Origin: Pseudonocardia oceani
Lineage (GTDB): Bacteria > Actinomycetota > Actinomycetes > Mycobacteriales > Pseudonocardiaceae
Reading direction: 5' to 3'
Length of the DNA stretch: 64,000 bases
Assembly: GCF_019263585.2 (NCBI RefSeq)
Contig: NZ_JADQDF010000001.1
Coordinates: 2,356,001-2,420,000, forward strand
The translations under genes and the position numbers were made by a program. This document shows, piece by piece, positions 8,907-17,525 of the stretch (position 1 is its first letter; each line of letters begins with the position of its first letter). The notes under the pieces were generated by a model, which was given only the letters and a program-made list of their open reading frames with translations, was not told the origin of the DNA and did no database searches.

Positions 8907-10703
8907 CTAGGACGTGTGGTGCACCTCCTGCAGCCGGTAGACCGGCGTCGGGATGCCCTCGACCCGGGCCTTCAGCTGCAGCGCGAGGTAGAGCGAGTAG
9001 TAGCGGCTCTGGTGCAGGTTGCCGCCGTGCACCCACAGGTTCTCCACGTTGGTGGGCTTCCACATGTTGCGCTGCTCGCCCTCCCACGGGCCCGGGTCCT
9101 TGGTCGTGTCCGACCCGAGGCCCCACACCTTGCCGAGCCGGTCGGCCGTCTCCTGCCCGAAGATCGCGGCCGCCGTGCCGTTCATGGAGCCGTAGCCGGT
9201 GGCCCAGACGACGAGGTCGGCCTCCAACCGGGTGCCGTCGGCGAGCACGACCTCGTTCTCCGTCAGCTCCGTGACCTGCCCGTGCGCCAGCTTGATGCTG
9301 CCGTTCGCCACGAGTTCCGAGGCGCCGACGTCGATGTAGTAGCCCGAGCCGCGGCGCAGGTACTTCATGAACAGGCCGGAGTCGTCATCGCCGAAGTCGA
9401 GGCGGAACCCGGCCTTCTCCAGCGCCGCGTAGTACTCGGCGTCGCGCTCGCGGATCGCGTCGTAGGTCGGCTTCTGGAACTGGTTCATGATCCGGTAGGG
9501 CAGCGACGCGAAGATCGTGTCGGCCTTGAACGTGGTGACGCCGGCCGCCAGCGCCCGCTCGGAGTACAGGTCGCCCAGGCCCAGGTCCATCAGCGAGTCC
9601 GACCGCACGATGTGGGTCGAGGAGCGCTGCACCATCGTGACGTCGGTGCCGGCCTCCCACAGCGCCCCGCAGATGTCGTGCGCGGAGTTGTTGGAGCCGA
9701 CGACCACGGCCTTCTTGCCCTTGTAGGCGTCGGGGCCGGGGTGCTGCGAGCTGTGGTGCTGGTCGCCCGTGAAGACGTCCTGGCCGGGCACCTCGGGGAC
9801 GTTCGGCTTGCCCGACACGCCCAGCGCGATGACGACGTGCTTCGGCCTGAGCACGACCTCCTCGCCCGCGCGGTCGACGACGACCTCCCAGGTGTCGCCG
9901 CTGCGGGTCGCCGACTTCGCCGTGGTGGAGCCCCAGTAGTTGAGCTCCATGACCTTGGCGTACATCTCGAGCCAGTCGCCGACCTTGTCCTTGGGCGAGA
10001 ACACCGGCCAGTTCGGCGGGAAGTCGATGTAGGGCAGGTGGTCGTACCAGACCGGGTCGTGCAGGGCGAGGGACTTGTAGCGCTTGCGCCACGAGTCGCC
10101 GGGCCGCTCGTTGCGCTCGACGATGATCGTGGCGACGCCGAGCTGGCGCAGCCGCGCGCCGAGCGCGATACCGCCCTGGCCGCCGCCGATGATGACGACG
10201 TCGGGCTGGGTCGTGTAGCCCAGCTCCGCCGCCTCCTTCTCCCGGCTCTCCAGCCACGTGACGCGATCGGGGTTGGCGCCGTGCTCCGCTCCCATCGGGC
10301 GGCGGTCGCGCGAGGGCTCCTCGTGGCCCTTCAGCTCGTCGAGCGTGGTGAGGAACGTGAACGCCTTGCCGTCGGCGGTCAGTCGCAGCAGCCCGCTGCC
10401 CCGCCCGACGGCGGTCTCGAACGCGATCCACGCGGTGGTGACGCCGTCGGCCTCCGCGGGCTCCTCGGTCGTCCGGAAGTCGGTGGCCCCGGCGTCGGTG
10501 TTCCGGAGCATGTCGGCGACGCCGTCGGGGCCCTCGACGGTCGTGATGTTCCAGCTGAACGCGACGAGGTCGCGCCAGAAGCTCTCGGCCCCGAACAGGG
10601 CGGCCGCCGCGTCGGCGTCACCCGAGGCCAGAGCGGCCGAGAACGCGCCTAGCCATTCGTCGACGCGGACGGCGGCGTCGGTGCGGTCGATCGTGGACGT
10701 CAT
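8907..10703 (-). CDS. Flavin-containing monooxygenase with N-terminal NTF2-like domain
   Basis: A 598-residue two-domain protein. Residues 1-150 look like a SnoaL/NTF2-type domain (VDEWLGAFSAALASGD, FWRDLVAFSWNITT). Residues 170-598 form an FMO-like flavoprotein with the FAD motif VVIIGGGQGGIALGARL, a second nucleotide motif AVVVGSNNSAHDI for NADPH, and the late ATG motif LVVWATGYG. It should hydroxylate or oxygenate a small substrate using NADPH and O2; the substrate is not deducible. It lies 54 bases downstream of a GAF-type regulator on the same strand, which probably controls it. Confidence 0.88.
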   Translation of the reverse strand: MTSTIDRTDAAVRVDEWLGAFSAALASGDADAAAALFGAESFWRDLVAFSWNITTVEGPDGVADMLRNTDAGATDFRTTEEPAEADGVTTAWIAFETAVGRGSGLLRLTADGKAFTFLTTLDELKGHEEPSRDRRPMGAEHGANPDRVTWLESREKEAAELGYTTQPDVVIIGGGQGGIALGARLRQLGVATIIVERNERPGDSWRKRYKSLALHDPVWYDHLPYIDFPPNWPVFSPKDKVGDWLEMYAKVMELNYWGSTTAKSATRSGDTWEVVVDRAGEEVVLRPKHVVIALGVSGKPNVPEVPGQDVFTGDQHHSSQHPGPDAYKGKKAVVVGSNNSAHDICGALWEAGTDVTMVQRSSTHIVRSDSLMDLGLGDLYSERALAAGVTTFKADTIFASLPYRIMNQFQKPTYDAIRERDAEYYAALEKAGFRLDFGDDDSGLFMKYLRRGSGYYIDVGASELVANGSIKLAHGQVTELTENEVVLADGTRLEADLVVWATGYGSMNGTAAAIFGQETADRLGKVWGLGSDTTKDPGPWEGEQRNMWKPTNVENLWVHGGNLHQSRYYSLYLALQLKARVEGIPTPVYRLQEVHHTS

Positions 10704-10757
10704 GCTGCTCCTTCTCCTGCGGTCATGCTTCTGCCTCCGTCGGCGGTGTGACCCACC

Positions 10758-12053
10758 TCATCCCGTCGGGCGCACGGGGGCAACCGTTGCAGCCGGGTTG
10801 CACGCCGCGATCCGCCGGATCCCCGGTGCCGTCGACGCGCCGAGCACGCCGAGGTCGGGCTCCACGACGACGTCGACCTCGGGCGCGATCCGGTAGGGCC
10901 GCCCCAGCAGCAGCCCGCCCAGCGTGCGGCGCAGCCGCGACATCTCCGCGCGGACGGTGACGAGGTGTTCGCGGTCGCCGTAGAGCGCGGCCGACAGCGC
11001 GCCGGCGTCCATCCCCGCCGCCCCCGCGTGGGCGAGCAGCACCAGGACCTCGGCGTGCCGCGTGGACAGCGGGTGCACCCAGCGGTTGGCGCCGTCGACG
11101 ATCGCGCGCGGCGGGCGCCGGGTGAGGTCGAGCTCCAACCGGATCGGGGCGCGGCCCGACCCGTCCGCCCGGTCGACGCGCAGCAGCCAGCCGCCCGGCA
11201 CGGGCTCCGGCACGCAGACGCCGACGCCGTGGATCGCGACGGGGTGCCCGGAGCGGGGCACGGCGATCCGGTCGACGGCGGGCATCCCGGCGACGGCGGC
11301 CACCCAGCCGTGCTCGTCGGCCACGAGCCCGGGGCCGCGCAGGTCGACCAGCAGCGGCGCGGCGACGTTGCGCAGCATCTCCAGCCGGCTCTCGTGCGCC
11401 CGCCACAGGCTCGCCTCCGCGAGCTTCACCGCGGTACCGACGAGCGCGACGGTGGTCGGGTGCACCGTCTCCGCCGGCCCGCTGACGTCGACGACGCCGA
11501 GCAGCTCGCCGGTGCGGGGGTCGTGCACCGGGCACGCGGTGCAGGTCCAGGCGTGGTGGCTGCGGACGAAGTGCTCCGCGGCGAACATCTGCACGGGCGT
11601 GGCCTCGGCGATCGCGGTGCCGATCCCGTTGCTCCCGACCACGCCCTCCGACCAGGTCGCGCCCTCGGTGAAGCCCAGCCGGTCGGCGCGGTGGCGCACG
11701 GCCGTGGAGCCCTCGCGCCAGAGCAGCACCCCGTCGGCGTCGGTGATGACCATGATGTGGCGGGCGTCCTCGGCCACCGACGTGAGCGCGGCGCGGAGCT
11801 CGGGCAGCACCCGCTGCAGGGGGCTCGCGGCGCGGCGCGCCTCCACCTGGTCGGCGCCCATCAGGTCGGGCGGGTCGCCCAGGTCCGGGTTGACGCCCTG
11901 CGCCCGCACGCGCCGCCACGAGCGCGCGACCATGCCCCGGGGGTCGGCGGGCAGCCGGTCGCCGGAGAGCAGCGCGTCGTGCACGCGCGCGAGCATGCGG
12001 GCGTGCCGGGCCACGTCGACGCCCGATCCGACCGCGCAGACGCCTTCGTCCAC
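10758..12053 (-). CDS. GAF-domain transcriptional regulator (AcoR-like, without AAA domain)
   Basis: A 431-residue regulator. The N-terminal 250 residues resemble the sensor half of acetoin-type activators: RSWRRVRAQGVNPD, DADGVLLWREGS, GSNGIGTAIAE, and ACPVHDPRTGELLGVVDVSG. There is no sigma-54 AAA domain. The C-terminus (about 345-415) instead looks like a winged helix (LSTRHAEVLVLLAHAG, TVRAEMSRLRRTLGGL). Start choice: GTG at 12053 has GGGAGG five bases upstream; a GTG at 12059 is in frame but has no room for a site. It probably activates the monooxygenase gene behind it. Confidence 0.78.
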   Translation of the reverse strand: MDEGVCAVGSGVDVARHARMLARVHDALLSGDRLPADPRGMVARSWRRVRAQGVNPDLGDPPDLMGADQVEARRAASPLQRVLPELRAALTSVAEDARHIMVITDADGVLLWREGSTAVRHRADRLGFTEGATWSEGVVGSNGIGTAIAEATPVQMFAAEHFVRSHHAWTCTACPVHDPRTGELLGVVDVSGPAETVHPTTVALVGTAVKLAEASLWRAHESRLEMLRNVAAPLLVDLRGPGLVADEHGWVAAVAGMPAVDRIAVPRSGHPVAIHGVGVCVPEPVPGGWLLRVDRADGSGRAPIRLELDLTRRPPRAIVDGANRWVHPLSTRHAEVLVLLAHAGAAGMDAGALSAALYGDREHLVTVRAEMSRLRRTLGGLLLGRPYRIAPEVDVVVEPDLGVLGASTAPGIRRIAACNPAATVAPVRPTG

Positions 12054-12113
12054 GGCCACCTCCCGGCTCCCGCTCCTGCCGAGGACCCTAGCCGCCGAGG
12101 GGCGTCCGCGGTG

Positions 12114-12127
12114 GCGTCCGCGGACGC
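12114..12127 (-). terminator. Short perfect palindrome after the methyltransferase gene
   Basis: GCGTCCGCGGACGC is a 14-base perfect palindrome starting 7 bases after the stop of the minus-strand methyltransferase gene. The identical 14-mer occurs at 24241-24254, also 7 bases after a stop. The shared position suggests a compact terminator; the stem is short, so this is tentative. Confidence 0.4.
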
Positions 12128-12133
12128 ACCGGG

Positions 12134-12925
12134 TCAGGCCGGGCGGCTGAGGAAGGCCTCCGCGTGGAACCAGCCGTCGGCCTCGCGGCCCGTCGGGTCC
12201 AGCCCCAGCAGCCGCAGGTCGTGCAGCGCGGCCGCGGCCTCCGCGTCGTCGGCGAAGCGGCGCTGGCGGTGGGTCCCGGGCAGCTTCTCGGTGACCAGGC
12301 CGTGCCCCGCGAGCACGCGGGCCACGTCGTCGTAGGGGAAGACGCGCAGGACGAACGCGAGCACCCAGGCGCCGGGGGCGTGGGTGAGGATCCGGTCGAA
12401 CGTCGACGGGCCGATGTAACCCACGCCGCCCGTGCACAGGACGAGCGAGACCTCCCCCAGCGCCGCGGCCAGCGACGGCGACGGGTCGGCCGCCTCCAGG
12501 TCCTCCGCCCACCCGGCGGCCAGCACGCCGGTGGCGAGGGCGTAGTCGATCGCGGGCCGCGAGGCGTCGAGCCCGAGGACCCGCCGCTCCGGCGCGCGCC
12601 GCCGGGCGGCGAGGAACTCCCGGTCCTGCGCGACCACCTCCTCGGGCGTGAGCCCGGCCCGCGCGGGGTCGGCGGCGTGCGCGCCGAGCGCGTCGTGGTC
12701 GACGTCGTGACGCAGGAGGGTGGCGTTGATGCCGTAGGAGCAGCAGACGTCGAGCACCGTGCCCGGGTGCCGGTCCAGCACCGACTCGACGACGGGCAGC
12801 GCGTGTGCGGGCACCTGGTACTCCAGCGGGACCAGCGCCGTGAAGTACGCGCGCGGGTCGGGCCGGTCGTAGATCGAGGAGAAGTCGGCCTTGCGCTCCC
12901 CGGTGAGCGCACCGTCATCGACCAT
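12134..12925 (-). CDS. Class I SAM-dependent methyltransferase
   Basis: A 263-residue protein with a Rossmann-type SAM motif VLDVCCSYGINATLL near residue 55 (motif I with Cys-Cys and Ser in place of the usual GxGxG) and VLGLDASRPAIDYA as motif II. The VLCTGGVGYIGPSTFDRI stretch resembles motif IV. The ATG at 12925 overlaps the upstream acyltransferase gene by 11 bases, so they are coupled. The substrate is unknown. Being coupled to a carnitine-type acyltransferase and a 2OG dioxygenase suggests a role in making or capping a small polar metabolite; that is inference. Confidence 0.78.
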   Translation of the reverse strand: MVDDGALTGERKADFSSIYDRPDPRAYFTALVPLEYQVPAHALPVVESVLDRHPGTVLDVCCSYGINATLLRHDVDHDALGAHAADPARAGLTPEEVVAQDREFLAARRRAPERRVLGLDASRPAIDYALATGVLAAGWAEDLEAADPSPSLAAALGEVSLVLCTGGVGYIGPSTFDRILTHAPGAWVLAFVLRVFPYDDVARVLAGHGLVTEKLPGTHRQRRFADDAEAAAALHDLRLLGLDPTGREADGWFHAEAFLSRPA

Positions 12926-14660
12926 CGGTCAGCAGCTCCTCCAGCTCCCGGACGACGGCGGGCAGCTCGTTCGCGAACACCTCCATCTGCTCGGCGACGC
13001 TGGCCGGCGTGCTCAGGTAGAGGTCGAAGCGGTCGGGCATCATCGCGTAGCCGACGCCGATGCACTTCTCGCTGGTCGAGCCGAAGCCGAAGTACTGGAT
13101 CAGCGGCGACGGGACGGCACTGGTGCTGAGGTAGTCGTCGCGGACGATCCGCCAGCCCGGGGAGTCGAACAGGGCCATCGGCTCACCCCCTCCGTGGCGC
13201 TTCTGCCGTAGCTGCAGCTCCCAGAGGTGCTGCTCGGGGGCGAGGCCGGCCTGGCACTCCCTCGCCCGGGCGACGTGCGCCTCGGCGGCGGCGCGGAAGG
13301 CGTCGCGGCGGGCGTCGAGGTCGGGCTGGTCCATCGCCGCGACGAACGCCACCACCTCGGGGGTGACGACCCGCATCGCCTCGGTGCGCCCGTGGCGGAA
13401 GGCGCGGGTGGCGATCGACTCGTAGGTGGCGCCGACGTGGCCCTTCGCCCGCCGGTGCGCGAGCTGGAAGGCCATCTGCGCGAACGCGTCGGGCGAGCAC
13501 TTCAGCGCCTTGGCGCGCTCGGCGTCGAAGTCGAGCGAGAGCGTCCGGGTGGCCGTGGCGGCGGAGTACTCGGCGAACGCGGTGCGGGCGTCGGCGACGT
13601 CGGCGCGCAGGGCGTCGTCGAGCACGAAGTCGAGCCGGCGCACGGCCGGCACGGCGTCGCCACCCGTCGTGGGCGCGACCGTGAGGATCTCGTCGAGGAA
13701 GGCGACGATCGTGGTGCCGTCGAGGTTGCAGTGCTCGCCGTTGATCCCGGCGCGCCCGTCGGCGAACACGACGAGCGAGACGGCCTTGTCGAACCACCGG
13801 TTCGCGGCGTCGCCGTGCAGCAGCCGGTCGGACGCGGCGAGCGCGCCGTCGGGGGCGTCGTCCTCGAGCAGGACGCAGAACAGCGCCCGCTCGATCTCGT
13901 CGAGGACGTCGGCGTTGCCGGCCTCGACCAGCGCGGCCCGGCTCGCGGCCCACTCCGCGCGGGCCTTCGACGTCAGCGCGCCGACGCCGTCACCGGGCCT
14001 CTCCTGCGCCACCGCGCGCAGCCCGGCCGCGATCTCCTCGGCGGTGTACGGGCGGCCGTCGGGGTCGATGACGTCCAGGCGCACCGCCGCGCCGCGGTGC
14101 AGGACCACGATGTGGCGCTCGCGCGACGGGCCGGGCCAGTCGTCGCTGTAGGGGTTGCGGGAGGTGTCGCGGGGGTCGCCGGGAATGCGGGTGGCGGAGA
14201 ACAGGAAGCGGAACTGGTGCATCGACAGCGGGCGCCCGCGCTGCTCCGCGACCGGCAGCGACTCGTCGTCGATGCGGGCCTTGAACGCCACCGCCGACGC
14301 CGTGAGCTGCGCGGCGCGCTCGATCTGCCCGAGCCGCTCGCCCCTCGGGCCCGCGTCCTGGAACAGGAAGAAGAAGTTGGCGTTGAGCGCGATCCGGTCG
14401 CGGCGGCCCAGGTAGCGGTCACGCCAGAAGTCGTCGAGCCAGCTGGCGACGTCGGGACGTGCGTCGTAGGCGACGAGGTCGGCGTGCAGGGCGTGCGCGG
14501 GCGAGTCCGGGGCCAGCAGGGCGGCCACGGCGGCCTCGGTGTCGGCGCGCTCCTGCTCGCCCAGCAGCGGGGCGCTCCAGGCGAGGAACCGCTCGGCGGT
14601 CTCCTCCAGCGGCGGCAGCGGGACCCGGGGCAGCTGGTCCTCGTGGGCGAAGGTCGGCAC
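12915..14660 (-). CDS. Choline/carnitine O-acyltransferase family protein
   Basis: A 581-residue protein spanning the whole acyltransferase fold. Visible are the N-terminal LPRVPLPPLEETAERFL, the catalytic histidine motif GINGEHCNLDGTT (His310), and the substrate-binding LSTSAVPS followed by FGFGSTSEKCIGVGY. These correspond to the GxxxEH and STS motifs of eukaryotic carnitine acetyltransferases. The family transfers acyl groups between CoA and carnitine or choline; it is common in animals and fungi and scattered in bacteria. The length fits the family. The GTG at 14660 follows the dioxygenase gene by 21 bases. Confidence 0.88.
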   Translation of the reverse strand: MPTFAHEDQLPRVPLPPLEETAERFLAWSAPLLGEQERADTEAAVAALLAPDSPAHALHADLVAYDARPDVASWLDDFWRDRYLGRRDRIALNANFFFLFQDAGPRGERLGQIERAAQLTASAVAFKARIDDESLPVAEQRGRPLSMHQFRFLFSATRIPGDPRDTSRNPYSDDWPGPSRERHIVVLHRGAAVRLDVIDPDGRPYTAEEIAAGLRAVAQERPGDGVGALTSKARAEWAASRAALVEAGNADVLDEIERALFCVLLEDDAPDGALAASDRLLHGDAANRWFDKAVSLVVFADGRAGINGEHCNLDGTTIVAFLDEILTVAPTTGGDAVPAVRRLDFVLDDALRADVADARTAFAEYSAATATRTLSLDFDAERAKALKCSPDAFAQMAFQLAHRRAKGHVGATYESIATRAFRHGRTEAMRVVTPEVVAFVAAMDQPDLDARRDAFRAAAEAHVARARECQAGLAPEQHLWELQLRQKRHGGGEPMALFDSPGWRIVRDDYLSTSAVPSPLIQYFGFGSTSEKCIGVGYAMMPDRFDLYLSTPASVAEQMEVFANELPAVVRELEELLTDGR

Positions 14661-14681
14661 GTCGTCGTCCTCGGTCTTTCG

Positions 14682-15488
14682 TCAGTCCATCAGCTGGTCG
14701 ACCCGCAGGCGGGCCTCCGCCGCGCGGTGCACGGGCGTGACCCGGCCGAACAGCTGGCGGGTCCGGGCGACCGTACCGACCACGTCCGGCCACTCGCTGT
14801 AGGCGAAGATCGCGGAATGGCGCGCCGTGGCGCCCGTCACGGTCGTGACGCGGTGCAGCGAGTAGCGCCCGGCGAACAGCTGCAGGTCGCCCGGGCGCAG
14901 GGTGAGGCGCCGCGACGGGAACCGGCCTTCCAGGGCAGCGCGCACGTCGTCGACGTTCTCGGCGCCCGCCGAGCGGATGTTCGGGCAGTACTCGAACACG
15001 CCGCCGCCCTCGGGCTCCTGGGTCAGCATGCTGACGGTGAACTCGTTCGTGTCGAAGTGCCACGGGTGGCCGCGCCCGGGCGTCACGACGTTGAGGACGA
15101 GGCCCGAGAGCGGGTCGGCGAGCGGGTGCACGCGCTCCAGGCCGAAGCAGTCGGCGACGAACCGCACGAACCGCGGGTCGGTGTAGAGCCGCTCCAGCGC
15201 CGACCCGGCGGGCAGGACGTCGCGGGCGACGAAGGCGTTGCCGCGCTCGGTCGTGCGGTGGGCGGGGTGATCGGGCGGGAGCGAGGGGTCGGGCGCGGTG
15301 TTGTAGACGTTGACGGTCTCCACGTCGTAGTAGGCGTGCGGCGCCGCCGCCACCCCCTCGGCGCGCAGCGCGTCGCGGGAGTCCGGGGCCAGGAAGTCGG
15401 GGACGACCGAGCACCCGTCCGTGGCGAGGTCGCGGCGCACCCGCGCGACCAGGGCGGCGGTGTCGACCACGTCGTCGAGCAGCAGCAT
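14682..15488 (-). CDS. 2-oxoglutarate/Fe(II)-dependent dioxygenase (PhyH-like)
   Basis: A 268-residue protein with a likely non-haem iron triad: HFD near residues 144-146 (HPWHFDTNEFTVSML) and a distal histidine near 212 (SLHRVTTVTG), with a following Arg (ARHSAIFAYSE) to bind 2-oxoglutarate. The family hydroxylates, desaturates or halogenates small molecules; the Asp in HxD argues against a halogenase. Start: ATG at 15488 is preferred; a TTG four codons upstream is also in frame. It heads a three-gene operon with the acyltransferase and methyltransferase. Confidence 0.82.
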   Translation of the reverse strand: MLLLDDVVDTAALVARVRRDLATDGCSVVPDFLAPDSRDALRAEGVAAAPHAYYDVETVNVYNTAPDPSLPPDHPAHRTTERGNAFVARDVLPAGSALERLYTDPRFVRFVADCFGLERVHPLADPLSGLVLNVVTPGRGHPWHFDTNEFTVSMLTQEPEGGGVFEYCPNIRSAGAENVDDVRAALEGRFPSRRLTLRPGDLQLFAGRYSLHRVTTVTGATARHSAIFAYSEWPDVVGTVARTRQLFGRVTPVHRAAEARLRVDQLMD

Positions 15489-15541
15489 GCGGCCATCCAA
15501 ACCCGGCGACGGCGGCCCGGTCGAGAGGGTAGGAAGCGCGG

Positions 15542-15808
15542 GTGCGCGAGATCGCCTGCGGCTGCGTCGCCGAGCTGCGGCGGCGCACCCGGTCGCCCTC
15601 CGAGGAGTACAAGGCCGACCACCTGCTGCGCGGCAAGCACCGGGGCACCCTGCTGTGACTGTTCGGGCCGTCGGGGCCGGTGCTCGGGCACGCCCACGTG
15701 CACCTGGTCGACAAGACAGCCCTGGCGCGGTCGGGGGCCGATCCCGACCCTGAGCTCGCCGCCGTGCTGCTCCCCCACGTCAGCGCGACGTCGGACGCGC
15801 AGCTCTGA
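15542..15808 (+). pseudogene. Unidentified reading-frame relic with in-frame TGA
   Basis: From a GTG at 15542 the frame reads REIACGCVAELRRRTRSP and YKADHLLRGKHRG, meets TGA at 15656, and continues in the same frame with LFGPSGPVLGHAHVHL to a stop at 15808. The residue pattern after the TGA is protein-like, so this looks like a truncated gene with one nonsense mutation, perhaps an Arg CGA codon turned into TGA. I do not recognise the family. The remainder of the gap between the dioxygenase and the MerR-GAF gene is otherwise empty. Confidence 0.4.
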
Positions 15809-15829
15809 CCGCGGCCGGCGGACGGGCGG

Positions 15830-16517
15830 TCAGCCCCCCGCCGCCACCGCGGCGATCCGGGCGAGCCGCAGCTCCAGGTCGGTGACGCGGCGCTGCGCGC
15901 CCACCAGCGAGGCGACGAGCCGGCCGAAGGCCTCGACGATCCGCAGCTCGGCCGGCGGCAGGCCGCGCTCGGAGCGGGTGACGACGAACAGGGCGCCGAC
16001 CGACCGCTCGTCATCGGCGCACAGCGGCACCGCCACGGCGTGACCGGTGGAGCGGGGCTCGGGGAACGCGGCGTCCGCGGGGTCGAACAGGCGGTACCGG
16101 CGGTGGGCGTGGGCCCGCGCCAGCACCCCGGGCGCGGGTGCGTCGGCCAACCGCTCCGCCAGCCACCGCGGCACGCCGAACGCGCCACCGAACCGCAGCC
16201 GGCCCCCGTCGCCCGCCAGGTACACGCCCGCGGCGTCGGCCTCCAGCGCCTGGACCAGCGGCCGCATCGCGGCCCGGACGCCGTGCACCTGGGACGGCGT
16301 CCGGCGTCGCCGCCGCAGCGGGCGGGGGCGGGGCAGGGGTGTGCGCGCGCCCCAGGAAGCGGTCGAGGTCGGCGGGGTCGTAGCGGCGGTGCCCGCCCGG
16401 TGTGCGGGCCGGCACGAGCTGCCCGGACTCCTCCGCGGCGAGCAGCGTCGTGCGGCACATCCCCAGCGCGCGGGCGGCCTCCCCCACCGTCAGCAGGCGG
16501 GGCCGGGGCACCGTCAT
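15830..16517 (-). pseudogene. MerR/excisionase-type HTH plus GAF regulator, frameshifted
   Basis: The ATG at 16517 opens a helix-turn-helix of the MerR/excisionase type (LLTVGEAARALGMCRTT, RTPGGHRRYDPADLDRFLG). After a Pro/Ala linker (about 16310) this frame turns into nonsense. A different frame, open from 16288 to 15830, encodes a GAF-like domain (LVQALEADAAGVYLAG through ELRIVEAFGRLVASL). Both halves align as one HTH-linker-GAF protein of about 225 residues if one base is gained or lost near 16290-16310. It could be a true frameshift, a sequence error, or two overlapping genes. It diverges from the SDR operon, which it may once have controlled. Confidence 0.6.
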
Positions 16518-16662
16518 CAGCCGCCTCGATTCGCACGCGGATCCGTTCGGCAACGACTTGGGGTCGCCACCCCATGGTGTTACACCTCACCCGGGAAACG
16601 GACAAGGGACGAGGAAGAACCGCAGCGGCGAAACGATTCCGGACGGATCGGTGGTGATCGTG

Positions 16663-17478
16663 ATGGGGACGGGACCGGTCGACCTCTCGGGCCAAGTCGC
16701 CCTGGTCACCGGCGCGGGCCGCGGGCAAGGGCGCTCGCACGCCGTCGCGCTGGCCGAGGCCGGGGCCGACGTCGCCGTCCTCGACGTCTGCCGCGACCTC
16801 GACGTGCCCGCCTACGCGCTCTCCTCCCGCGCCGACCTCGACGCGGTGGCCGCCGAGGTGCGCGCCCGCGGACGGCGGGCGGTCCCGCTGGAGGCCGACG
16901 TCCGCGACCCCGCCGCCGTCGAGGCGGCCGTCGCCGAGGTGGAGGGCGCCCTCGGGCGGCTCGACGTGCTGGTCAACAATGCCGCCGTCGTCACCAGCGC
17001 GCCGTTCTGGGAGCTGTCGGAGCAGCAGTGGGGCGCGGTCGTCGACACCAACCTGTCCGGCGTCTGGCGCACCACCAAGGCCGCGTCGGCCCTGCTGCGC
17101 CGCTCCCCCCGCGGCCGCGTCGTGCACATCGGCTCCACCGGCGGGGTGCGCGCCGTCCCCGAGTTCGCGCACTACGTGGCGGCCAAGCACGGCGTCGTCG
17201 GGCTGACGCGCGCGATGGCGATCGAGCTGGCCCCCGACGGGGTCACCGTCAACGCGATCCTGCCCGGCGCCGTCGACTCACCGATGCTCGCCGGCCTCGC
17301 CGACGAGCTCGGCCTCACCCCCGACGACGTGCACAAGCGCTGGCTGCACGACCAGCTGCTGGTGCAGGTCATCACGCCCGACGAGGTCACCGGTGCGCTG
17401 ATGTGGTTGCTCAGCGACTCGGCCCGGCACGTCACGGGCCACTGCCTCGCCGTGGACGGGGGCGCGCTCGCCCGCTGA
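16663..17478 (+). CDS. Mycofactocin-type SDR oxidoreductase (1 of 3)
   Basis: A 271-residue SDR. The Rossmann motif is the GAGRGQGRSHAVALAEAGAD variant typical of mycofactocin-coupled SDRs. These have an insert after strand 2 (here VCRDLDVPAYALSSRADLDA) thought to hold the non-exchangeable nicotinamide. NNAA, the catalytic serine (STGG) and YVAAK are present. Family members oxidise alcohols with electrons passed to mycofactocin. The ATG at 16663 was chosen; a GTG at 16654 is also in frame. It is the first of three tandem paralogues. Confidence 0.85.
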   Translation: MGTGPVDLSGQVALVTGAGRGQGRSHAVALAEAGADVAVLDVCRDLDVPAYALSSRADLDAVAAEVRARGRRAVPLEADVRDPAAVEAAVAEVEGALGRLDVLVNNAAVVTSAPFWELSEQQWGAVVDTNLSGVWRTTKAASALLRRSPRGRVVHIGSTGGVRAVPEFAHYVAAKHGVVGLTRAMAIELAPDGVTVNAILPGAVDSPMLAGLADELGLTPDDVHKRWLHDQLLVQVITPDEVTGALMWLLSDSARHVTGHCLAVDGGALAR

Positions 17479-17484
17479 CGGCAC

Positions 17485-17517
17485 CACCGACGTTCGAGTC
17501 AGACACCGACGTTCGAG
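17485..17517 (+). repeat. 14-bp direct repeat between SDR genes
   Basis: CACCGACGTTCGAG occurs at 17485-17498 and again at 17504-17517, separated by 5 bases, immediately before the GAGGAG ribosome site of the second SDR gene. The 19-base period is close to two helix turns. It may be a simple slippage duplication or an operator. Confidence 0.6.
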
Positions 17518-17525
17518 GAGGAGCG

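Noticed and set aside
15656-15658. In-frame TGA as selenocysteine codon
   Set aside because: No selenocysteine-insertion hairpin seen, no known selenoprotein family, and the start of the frame looks truncated; nonsense mutation is simpler.
13227-16043. A 938-codon frame antisense to the acyltransferase and dioxygenase
   Set aside because: No domains, and it crosses two well-supported genes.
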